From assembly GCA_900766005.1 (NCBI GenBank), contig CAAFTU010000012.1:46578-110577 (forward strand): 64,000 bases of DNA, in the 5' to 3' direction. Below, piece after piece: positions 47,083 through 54,121 of this stretch (the stretch's first letter is position 1; the number at the start of each line of letters is the position of its first letter). A model generated the notes under the pieces. The model was not told the origin of the DNA, did not search any database, and saw only the letters and a program-made list of their open reading frames with translations. Both the position numbers and the translations under genes were made by a program. This stretch comes from an uncultured Bacteroides sp. (GTDB lineage: Bacteria; Bacteroidota; Bacteroidia; Bacteroidales; Bacteroidaceae).

Positions 47083-48030
47083 TTATCTGTTCTGATATAG
47101 TTCTATATCCACCTTCCCAAACTCTAAGTATCTCCCCCTGAACCTCTCATAGACATGAGCATAATACTCCGGCAGATACTGTATCATCGCATCCACAAAG
47201 TCCTCTAAAGTAACAGCACTCAGCTTATAGGCATACTCCGGCTTCAAATACTCCGTAACCGACTTGATTTCCTCTTCGGTTGACGGATGCTCCTTCGGCG
47301 AAAGAACCACTGAATAAGAATCCTTCAGCCCTTCTTTTATCCTGTACCGTTCCGTAAGCAAAAGGTTTCTGTAAATCTGTGTAAGTTTTACTTTACCTCC
47401 CATCAGCAGCTCCTCAAAGTCCGCGCTGAACAGACCGGTATCAACGAGCATCTTTTTCTGATCCTCACAACGGCTGGCCTCGTTCACTCCGAGCACATCC
47501 GTGTATTTCGTCTCGATGGCGATGATATGTTTGCCTCCCTTGTTGTCCACGAACTTGATATACGCATCCATGGCAGACTTGTCATTCGTGTAGTTCTCAA
47601 TCGGTGTAGGAATAAACTCCAGACCGATTTCCGTCACCTCAAATACCGGGAAGTTCCTGAAGACCGACCTCACGGCAAGTGTAACCATTGCCGGATCCTG
47701 CTTCAACAGTAACATCAGGGGATGAAACAGGTTGAATGCCATCGGCTGGCTTGAAAGAAGGTTGTTGAACAGCCTGAACTCCTCTATCGTCTCATTTTCC
47801 CTTTTGTTGGCCACTCTTTCCTTTGCATATTCGAAAGTCTCTTTCATCAGGAAGTTCTTTCCGGACACCTCACCCCCACTAATCATGTTCCCGTATTTTC
47901 GCTTGGAGGCTTTTGTAGGTCCGAACCCTTCCTCTTCTCCTATCTCCACCCTGTACATGGACTGGAGGAGCCTTGCTTTTCTGGTGAAAACATTGTCGCT
48001 TCCACACTGGTTTCCATATATATTATCCAT
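47083..48030 (-). CDS. PGN_0703-type putative restriction endonuclease
   Basis: With the start at MDNIYGNQCG the protein has 315 residues and begins 7 bases after the helicase stop; a longer frame would overlap that gene. It resembles the PGN_0703 family of putative restriction endonucleases, with LLSSQPMAFNLFHPL (91-105) and the nuclease core SAMDAYIKF (Asp155) followed by HIIAIETKYTD (Glu173, Lys175). The C-terminal part (FVDAMIQYLPEYYAHVYERF) is helical. Its base composition is visibly richer in GC than the genes on either side, so it may have joined the operon separately. Family assignment is from memory of motifs. Confidence 0.72.
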   Translation of the reverse strand: MDNIYGNQCGSDNVFTRKARLLQSMYRVEIGEEEGFGPTKASKRKYGNMISGGEVSGKNFLMKETFEYAKERVANKRENETIEEFRLFNNLLSSQPMAFNLFHPLMLLLKQDPAMVTLAVRSVFRNFPVFEVTEIGLEFIPTPIENYTNDKSAMDAYIKFVDNKGGKHIIAIETKYTDVLGVNEASRCEDQKKMLVDTGLFSADFEELLMGGKVKLTQIYRNLLLTERYRIKEGLKDSYSVVLSPKEHPSTEEEIKSVTEYLKPEYAYKLSAVTLEDFVDAMIQYLPEYYAHVYERFRGRYLEFGKVDIELYQNR

Positions 48031-48037
48031 TATTTTT

Positions 48038-50680
48038 CTATTTATTTGTGTAGTCCTCATTAATCATATTCCTTTTAAAGAAATTATGATATAACGTATT
48101 TCCATTATTTATAATTACTATATTTTGCTTTGATCTCGTTATTGCCGTATATATTACTTCTGGTTTATTTAGTGAGCTATTTATTGTATAACCGTTACCA
48201 TCACCCTCAGGTTGTAATAATATAATTACATTTGCTGCGTCCCATCCCTGGAAACTATGAATTGTTGAGAATTTTAATCCTCTATCCATCATAGTAAATT
48301 TCAACTTCTTTACAGTGTCATTCTTTAATTTATTTTTTTCATCTATTGGTATAAATGTTGTTATGGTTGGCTCATCTGTTGTTTTCCGATAGTTGTATTC
48401 TATGTCTTTTAGGATAATAGAATTTTGGCCTAAAATTACAGTCTCATTGACATCAAAGCTTTCAATTCTTAATATACTAGATATAATTTGTGTCAGCTTA
48501 TTTATATTTATGCCTGAATTGTTATACATGTACTTTAAACAAGTAAACATACCATCTTGGAGCAGTTCTGCTTTTTCAAAATTGTCAGCATTTATAAAAC
48601 CAAAATCATTTTGAAATTTCTTGGCTAAACTTGTCAATTGGTTGTTTGCAAATCTGTGGCATTTACTTAATTGTCGATTCCATTCTCCTCCAATAACTCC
48701 TATACGAATATCTCCATTTGAATCAGTATCTCTATTATATATATTCTGTTTAGGATCTCCAAAAACCACAAACTCACCATTTTCCTTCAGGAATTTATTA
48801 TAAAGAATTTGAAGCCACTCACTTTTATAACTTTGAACTTCATCTATAAATATGGCATCAAAATGATCTATTTCATTCTCTTTACCATCAAAAAAGTATG
48901 TATCATCAAATGAATTAAAATATACATGTTTTCCAATAGTTTGAGCTTGTTCCTTAAAAAAATGGTGATAGTGACTAATATGTAGCTTGTTCCAATAGAA
49001 ATCTGCTCTTACTTCATTGATGCGATATCGTAAATAGTTGGATAAAGTTTTATTGTATGTCAAAATAAGTATATTACCACCAGTTCTAATTTGAGCGTTT
49101 ACAGCCCTAGTTGCAAGAACTTGAGTTTTACCAGCCCCTGCAACACCGCTAATTTTTTGTTTCCTTTTAGCTATACTTTGTGAAAGGTTCCTTTGTATCG
49201 TAGTTAAATTTATAGATTTACCTTGTCTGTAAGAATGCCATTTGGGTGATAATTCTTTTAATATACTATAAAACAACTGCTTATCGAAAGACTCACGCTC
49301 TTGATTTAAATTCAACCAATTTAATGCAGACATCATTCTTGTTTTATTATTTATGACATCCTTACCTAACAAAGAAATAAATTTAGTATCTTCTTTTTCA
49401 AATATTTCTTTTATCTCCTCAGTCGTATTTTCTGTAAAAAATATAGCAGTTTTTACCAATGAATAATTCTTCTTATCCTCTTCTGCTTTTTTGAATAATA
49501 ATTCATTTTGTCTGAAAAACTCAAGACGTGTTTCTACGATGTCTTTTATAAATATATAATTTTCGTCCTCAATTGGATTAATATCATTCTCTTCGAGTTC
49601 ATTCTCCTCGTTAACGTCATCAAACACATCTGATTTTGTTAAAAATTTATTGCAGATGTTTATTATCAATATCCCTTTCTTCTCACATATCAATACCAAG
49701 TCAGCTTTCTTTCCATAAATATTTTGTTTTATGAGAATAATATCATTGGGTGAAATCTGATTTAATAAATACAAGTATATTAAACGTAATTCTTCAGATA
49801 TAATACCATTCTGAACTGCAAGACGTGGATCATATTCATTATATACCGTATTTTTACTGTCTGTAAAATCCGGCACCATAATATTTTCAATATTATTTAC
49901 ATTTAAAAGATTTCCATTGTAAACAAAACATTTGGTTTTACATGTAAACGTATAAAATGTGTCTGATGTTTTTCCATATTGGGAATCATCTACATTAGAA
50001 AAATAATCCTGTTCACCAAAGATACTACAGAACTGTTCAATCTTATATGCATTACTATTTTTAGGCCCGATGCATAGAATAATATTATTTCTGCTTTTAT
50101 CACTTACAATATTTGCCAGTTTACCTAAATCAACGCTATCAATATCTAGTATATTAGAAAATATATGAATAACATTTTTATATCTGTAACCTAATTCATG
50201 AATTTCATTTTCTTTTCCTGCTCCAGGTAAATAATTTTGTATTGGCTGTATACATACAGCACCATTAGTTGCAATTGTAAGATTTATTTCTGCCCTTTCC
50301 AATGCAAATTTTGACGGTTCTATAAGTGTTATTTGTTTTAACCATTGTAGTAAATCATGTTCTTTAAAGCAGTCAACAACACACATTGAACCAATACCTT
50401 GCCCGCATCCCCAATCAACAATTTCAATACTCCCTGATATATTATCAAAAGGAAAGTTCTGTAAAGCTGATCTACATTTTATCATATGCATTTCCCCATA
50501 GGCAGCAATATAACAATTTAAAGCATCTTCATTGTCTAATAAAGCAACACCATTATGAAGATCTGGAAATCTATATGGTCTTGTCTTATAATCTGAAGGC
50601 GTTAAACTTCTACATGTTTCTATTACATCTTGCATAGAAAGAGATGCTTTCGCTTTTATATGTTCATAGTATTCTCTCAT
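48038..50680 (-). CDS. methyltransferase-like / SF1 helicase fusion protein
   Basis: An 880-residue multidomain protein. The N-terminal part has a class I SAM-binding motif, VDWGCGQGIGS (88-98), followed by ITLIEPSKFALERA, the expected acidic loop of motif II. A middle region (about 290-350: KKADLVLICEKKGILIINIC) resembles a nuclease-related (NERD-like) core, but the catalytic residues look degenerate. The C-terminal part is a UvrD/Rep-like SF1 helicase: Walker A GVAGAGKT (Lys518), Walker B FIDEVQS (Asp613, Glu614), VFGDPKQNIYNR, STIHSFQGWDA and YTAITRSKQNI. It lies 4 bases after DUF1848. The combination suggests nucleic-acid modification coupled to unwinding. Functions are inferred from motifs. 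Confidence 0.8.
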   Translation of the reverse strand: MREYYEHIKAKASLSMQDVIETCRSLTPSDYKTRPYRFPDLHNGVALLDNEDALNCYIAAYGEMHMIKCRSALQNFPFDNISGSIEIVDWGCGQGIGSMCVVDCFKEHDLLQWLKQITLIEPSKFALERAEINLTIATNGAVCIQPIQNYLPGAGKENEIHELGYRYKNVIHIFSNILDIDSVDLGKLANIVSDKSRNNIILCIGPKNSNAYKIEQFCSIFGEQDYFSNVDDSQYGKTSDTFYTFTCKTKCFVYNGNLLNVNNIENIMVPDFTDSKNTVYNEYDPRLAVQNGIISEELRLIYLYLLNQISPNDIILIKQNIYGKKADLVLICEKKGILIINICNKFLTKSDVFDDVNEENELEENDINPIEDENYIFIKDIVETRLEFFRQNELLFKKAEEDKKNYSLVKTAIFFTENTTEEIKEIFEKEDTKFISLLGKDVINNKTRMMSALNWLNLNQERESFDKQLFYSILKELSPKWHSYRQGKSINLTTIQRNLSQSIAKRKQKISGVAGAGKTQVLATRAVNAQIRTGGNILILTYNKTLSNYLRYRINEVRADFYWNKLHISHYHHFFKEQAQTIGKHVYFNSFDDTYFFDGKENEIDHFDAIFIDEVQSYKSEWLQILYNKFLKENGEFVVFGDPKQNIYNRDTDSNGDIRIGVIGGEWNRQLSKCHRFANNQLTSLAKKFQNDFGFINADNFEKAELLQDGMFTCLKYMYNNSGININKLTQIISSILRIESFDVNETVILGQNSIILKDIEYNYRKTTDEPTITTFIPIDEKNKLKNDTVKKLKFTMMDRGLKFSTIHSFQGWDAANVIILLQPEGDGNGYTINSSLNKPEVIYTAITRSKQNIVIINNGNTLYHNFFKRNMINEDYTNK

Positions 50681-50684
50681 TCCT

Positions 50685-51701
50685 TTATCTACCGGTTATA
50701 TTTTCATTGTGCGGATTTTCTCTATGTTTCATATAATTCTGTTTAGCAATCTCCTTGCTCGAATTTGCGTAACAGTATTCACAAAGATGCGGACATGTAT
50801 TGTACTCTCCTATATCCTTGCTGTCTATACATCCGCAGACTTTCCTTTGACCTTTATCTTTCTTGTTTTTCTTATATTCAACACTAATCTCACCAAATAT
50901 ATCCTTCGTTACTTCTACACCTATATGGTTCATCAGCTGCGTGTCATCAGAGAAGTACTTTATCATCAACTCGTCATCTATACACTTATTATGCTTGATA
51001 CCTAACATATTAAGGTCTATTTTTTCTGCACACGTAGCCAGTTCGAGTTTCCATTCCTTGTTCATATCCACGAGACCGGTAGCAAACTCTATCATATCTT
51101 CCTGTGAAAACTCTCTATACTGAATATTGTTCTTATAGAGATTGTTCTGTACTTTCTTGTATGATGCAATATCAGCAAAGCTGAAGACAAGTTTCTCTGT
51201 ATATCCGTTCAATTTGACTCCTATATTGTAAATTTTCTCCAGAAGATCATCTACAGACAAACCTTTGGCTAATATCAATGGGTCAAATCTCCATATTACT
51301 TTCCCATATCCCAATCTATCAACTAATTTCTTGAATGTATCCATCCTACTATTTAATGATGGTACACCCATCTCCAGTTTCTCTTCATGATAGTCATTCA
51401 AAGTGAACTGGATATAGCTATTTACACCTCTATTATCTAAATAGTCAAGTAATCCTCCTTCCTTAAGAAGTGGAGCGGGATTCTTTGACCAGAATACAAT
51501 AAGCCTTGTCTTATCGTATGCCACATAGGATTTTACCCCATTGAAAGGGTTTTTCCAAACCGAATATCCTTTCTGCAGCCTTTCCTGGAACCAGTCTGCA
51601 TAAAAGGCAGGTATATCTGTAGCACGGCTTGCTGACACAATAACCGGTGCACCAGCTTCTACACTTATACCATCGTCTGTATTTATCTTTATCTTTTCCA
51701 T
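50685..51701 (-). CDS. DUF1848 protein with CX3CX2C cluster
   Basis: A 338-residue DUF1848 protein. The N-terminal PVIVSASRATDIPAFYADWF and the later KNPFNGVKSYVAYDKTRLIVFWSKNP are typical of the family, which looks like a TIM-barrel of radical-SAM type. At the C-terminus the cysteines Cys289, Cys291, Cys303, Cys307 and Cys310 form CGC and CPHLCEYC, the last with the CX3CX2C spacing used by radical-SAM enzymes to hold a 4Fe-4S cluster, although here it is at the end rather than the start. It follows the trypsin-like gene by 18 bases. Its role in this operon is unknown; a nucleic-acid modification or repair chemistry is one possibility. Confidence 0.8.
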   Translation of the reverse strand: MEKIKINTDDGISVEAGAPVIVSASRATDIPAFYADWFQERLQKGYSVWKNPFNGVKSYVAYDKTRLIVFWSKNPAPLLKEGGLLDYLDNRGVNSYIQFTLNDYHEEKLEMGVPSLNSRMDTFKKLVDRLGYGKVIWRFDPLILAKGLSVDDLLEKIYNIGVKLNGYTEKLVFSFADIASYKKVQNNLYKNNIQYREFSQEDMIEFATGLVDMNKEWKLELATCAEKIDLNMLGIKHNKCIDDELMIKYFSDDTQLMNHIGVEVTKDIFGEISVEYKKNKKDKGQRKVCGCIDSKDIGEYNTCPHLCEYCYANSSKEIAKQNYMKHRENPHNENITGR

Positions 51702-51719
51702 TCTTACTGTTTACTGAAA

Positions 51720-52298
51720 TCAGTTCGTTTCTAATAACTCTAAAATTACTTTTGAGGATAAGAATACACATAAACTTAATGGCCATTCTGTGTTGCATGG
51801 TGTATTATCATCATTACAATTTCCAGCACATAATATCCCTACAACTTCTCCATTCAGAAATACAGGACTACCACTACTTCCTGATTTAAGCTGTTCATCA
51901 GGCTCAAATGCATAGTAATTCCCATCTTTTAATCCATTTACTACAGCATTACACTCTACATATTCTTCTCCTAACATTCGCCAACTACAGCTTTTCAACA
52001 CATCACCTTTTTCTGGAACAACATCAGAAAGAACCAGCGGACTATTGGCATTTGGAACATAATATACAGCTATATCATACCCATCAAAATCATTTTCATC
52101 ATTATGGAAAACTATAGGATTAATCAAAGCTATTCTTTTACCATTCCATCTAATCCTTGGGTTTTCACATTTAGATATCACATGACCTGCTGTTATAAAC
52201 ATATCTCCAACCATTACACCGCAACCTTCATTATAGTTATCGGATATAATGGATAGAACGAATTGCTTCATTTTTGTTATATCTTGAATCTTATCCAT
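51720..52298 (-). CDS. trypsin-like serine protease, first gene of the six-gene operon
   Basis: A 192-residue protein consisting of a single trypsin-like (S1/S1C-type) protease domain with the full triad: His39 in FITAGHV, Asp75 in GYDIAVY and Ser142 in GSSGSPVF. No signal peptide or membrane segment is visible, so it should act in the cytoplasm, where trypsin-fold proteases are often effectors of bacterial defence systems. Met10 is an alternative start. Two TATTTTTG boxes lie upstream on its strand. It is AT-rich like most of the operon. Confidence 0.82.
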   Translation of the reverse strand: MDKIQDITKMKQFVLSIISDNYNEGCGVMVGDMFITAGHVISKCENPRIRWNGKRIALINPIVFHNDENDFDGYDIAVYYVPNANSPLVLSDVVPEKGDVLKSCSWRMLGEEYVECNAVVNGLKDGNYYAFEPDEQLKSGSSGSPVFLNGEVVGILCAGNCNDDNTPCNTEWPLSLCVFLSSKVILELLETN

Positions 52299-52311
52299 AT
52301 CAGTTAGTTAT

Positions 52312-52354
52312 CAAAAATAATATATCAATACTTCGGTAAAATTTTACAAAAATA
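52312..52354 (-). promoter_or_regulatory. candidate promoter region of the six-gene operon
   Basis: Two matches to TAnnTTTG on the minus strand (TATTTTTG at 52319-52312 and again at 52354-52347) precede the protease gene. The nearer box would leave a very short leader and favour the inner start codon. No -33 TTTG is present at the standard distance. Confidence 0.4.
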
Positions 52355-52441
52355 TTGGATTCTTATAGTATTGTTTTTCGTATAATAATTACAAATGTAC
52401 TTATTAAAAACAACAATAGCTAGCCTTATCGTACCTTTTGT

Positions 52442-52914
52442 CTAAATTGTTTGATTTCCTGCGAACCTTTTTGATTCAATGACAGAAAAAGGCTCTGCAA
52501 GTAGGGTTTTGTCGAAAAAACATATTTGTATTTTATCAACATTTGCAAGTATCATTTTCTGATCAGGAAATATGATGCCAAGATCTTTATAGTTTTTAGG
52601 ATTAGGCCAAGTTCTAACGGCTTTATAATTAAATTCAGTATATTTTTTTAGATATTCTAGGACAGCTGCAACTTTTATCTCAGTAAGATTCCTTTGTTTT
52701 TTTATCAATTTTGCACATTCTATGAATTCATCAAAATCCTGGTGTCCCAGAAGTAATACCCTTCTCCAAGCCAAGGTTCTTTTGTCCCATATTTCATCGC
52801 CCCATCTGAATTTCGTACACAACAGAAATATGGACCATGCTTTACTACTTCTGTTTCATTTCCACGATATTCAAGAGTTTGAAATATAAATATCCTGTCA
52901 TTTTCTCTCTGCAA
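52442..52914 (-). pseudogene. frameshifted and 5'-truncated gene with a GEGYYFWDT motif
   Basis: Two overlapping frames join into one protein. The upstream frame reads LEYRGNETEVVKHGPYFC, then EPWLGEGYYFWDT, and the downstream frame continues QDFDEFIECAKLIKKQRN and KNYKDLGIIFPDQKM. The break, consistent with a one-base change, is near 52740. There is no ATG at the 5' end: the coding part runs straight into the right copy of repeat A, which seems to have removed the normal start. I do not know the function. The WLGEGYYFW pattern resembles proteins with an ADP-ribosyltransferase-like or RES-like fold, but this is a weak suggestion. Confidence 0.6.
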
Positions 52915-52924
52915 CTTACAGCCC
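52882..52924. repeat. 43-bp direct repeat A, right copy
   Basis: Identical to 45356-45398. It overlaps the broken 5' end of the frameshifted gene and marks the right side of the AT-rich operon segment. Confidence 0.85.
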
Positions 52925-53128
52925 TTCCCCCTCTCCCATTTGGTACAGAGTGTAAATCGTGCTATCTTTGGCCCAAAAACGAAAATTGCATCATGAAAAA
53001 TTAAAAGACAATAAGTTGAATGGAGTGTTGAAAGATTTTGAAAGCTATTTTCAAACTGCTTTCACGCATCGTTTTAGAACTCTCATTAAATTAAGCATAT
53101 TATTTCTTCTGAAATTCAGTAGAATGTT

Positions 53129-53159
53129 TTGTATTTCAAAATATAATATATATTTTTGT
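53129..53159 (+). promoter_or_regulatory. promoter of the higBA operon
   Basis: TTTG (53129-53132), a 19-base spacer and TATTTTTG (53152-53159) fit the -33/-7 consensus. The toxin start codon is 17 bases downstream. Confidence 0.7.
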
Positions 53160-53175
53160 ACAAACTAAATTGATT

Positions 53176-53469
53176 ATGAGAATCATAGCAAGAAGTAAAA
53201 TAATTGAATACTATACAGAACACCCTGATGCAGAAACTGCACTTGAGGACTGGTTCCAGAAAGTGAAAAAAGCAGAGTGGACATGTTTTTCTGATATAAA
53301 GAAGATGTTCAACAGCGTTGACAGTGTAGGGAACCAGCATTATGTGTTCAATATAAGAGGAAACAACCATCGTTTGATAGTGATTGTTAAGTTTACAATA
53401 AAAACAGTACTGATTAGATTTATAGGTACTCATGTGGAATATGATTTAATAGATGCAAAAAATATATAG
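53176..53469 (+). CDS. higB: HigB-type toxin of a type II toxin-antitoxin pair
   Basis: A 97-residue RelE-superfamily toxin of the HigB (PF09907-like) group: MRIIARSKIIEYYTEHPDAE at the start, then ALEDWFQKV, and a C-terminal GTHVEYDLIDA. Such toxins are ribosome-dependent mRNA nucleases. The toxin gene comes first, as usual for higBA, and the antitoxin begins one base after its stop codon. The start at ATG is preferred over a TTG two codons earlier. Within the accessory region it may help to keep the island in place. Confidence 0.9.
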   Translation: MRIIARSKIIEYYTEHPDAETALEDWFQKVKKAEWTCFSDIKKMFNSVDSVGNQHYVFNIRGNNHRLIVIVKFTIKTVLIRFIGTHVEYDLIDAKNI

Positions 53470-53470
53470 T

Positions 53471-53836
53471 ATGGCAAAGATTCAGAATGAAACAGCTTAT
53501 AGGGCAGCAATGGAAAGAATTGAAGAACTTCTGCCTTTGACTGACGACAATACACCACTTACTGACAAGAACTTGATAGAGCTTGATTTATTGTCAGAAC
53601 TTGTATCGGAGTATGAAGATGAACATTATCCGATAAAGTCTCCTTCATTGACAGATGTGATAAAGTTGCGTATGTATGAAATGGGACTTAATCAGGCGAA
53701 ACTTTCAGAACTTCTTGGGGTTAGCCCATCACGTGTCAGCGACTATTTGACCGGCCGTTGCGAGCCTACTTTGAAAGTTGCCCGTGATATTAGTAAAAAG
53801 CTCAACATTGATGCAAATATAGTGCTTGGAGTATAG
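53471..53836 (+). CDS. higA: HigA-type antitoxin with XRE helix-turn-helix
   Basis: A 121-residue antitoxin. The N-terminal part (AYRAAMERIEELLPL) resembles the HigA toxin-binding region, and residues about 68-118 form an XRE helix-turn-helix (LNQAKLSELLGVSPSRVSDY). The domain would repress the higBA promoter. The longer open frame begins inside the toxin gene, and the ATG used here is directly after the toxin stop. The translation upstream is overlapped and coupled. Confidence 0.9.
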   Translation: MAKIQNETAYRAAMERIEELLPLTDDNTPLTDKNLIELDLLSELVSEYEDEHYPIKSPSLTDVIKLRMYEMGLNQAKLSELLGVSPSRVSDYLTGRCEPTLKVARDISKKLNIDANIVLGV

Positions 53837-53866
53837 AAGAAAATAATTGACTTCAGAAAGCCACTC

Positions 53867-53947
53867 ATGCAGAACATATCAGACCTGTCAGACTTTAACA
53901 TTGAGGTCATGGAAACCATCAAGAACTTACAGCCCGCCGGACAATAA
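53867..53947 (+). other. short open frame, probable C-terminal gene remnant
   Basis: A 26-residue frame (MQNISDLSDFNIEVMETIKN) whose last eight codons lie in the right copy of repeat B (ending LQPAGQ). In the left copy the same stretch encodes LQPAEQ and a stop. It looks like the tail of a lost gene rather than an independent peptide. Confidence 0.35.
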
Positions 53948-54017
53948 CGATCACGTTTGAAAACACGCAAATGGACTTTGAAAAAGGAGCAAGCAAGAGT
54001 ACTTTTTTTGAAACAAG
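53924..54017. repeat. 94-bp direct repeat B, right copy
   Basis: Matches 45387-45480 with one mismatch (G here for A there). It lies upstream of the 5' half of the AAA-ATPase pseudogene. Confidence 0.88.
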
Positions 54018-54042
54018 GATAGCATATTCCTCCTAAAATTGC

Positions 54043-54050
54043 TAACTTTG
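54043..54050 (+). promoter_or_regulatory. -7 box upstream of the AAA-ATPase pseudogene
   Basis: TAACTTTG, a consensus match, lies about 70 bases before the start codon and directly before a triplicated repeat. Confidence 0.5.
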
Positions 54051-54060
54051 CATGAATCCA

Positions 54061-54111
54061 ATTTTGTCATTCAAACTATTTTGTCTTTCAAACTATTTTG
54101 TTATTCAAAAA
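54061..54111 (+). repeat. three tandem 17-bp repeats in the leader of the AAA-ATPase pseudogene
   Basis: ATTTTGTCATTCAAACT, ATTTTGTCTTTCAAACT and ATTTTGTTATTCAAAAA follow one another without gaps. They could be a slippage expansion that tunes expression, or binding sites for a regulator. Confidence 0.8.
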
Positions 54112-54121
54112 CAGGTAAATT

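Noticed and set aside
52959..53168. A 69-codon frame before higB
   Set aside because: Begins at a non-ATG start beside a TATCTTTG promoter box and has no recognisable family; a downstream ATG is followed after two codons by TAA, so at best a relic.
45356..54017. Calling repeats A and B the att sites of an integrative element
   Set aside because: No integrase, tRNA target or conjugation gene is visible, so they are reported only as direct repeats.
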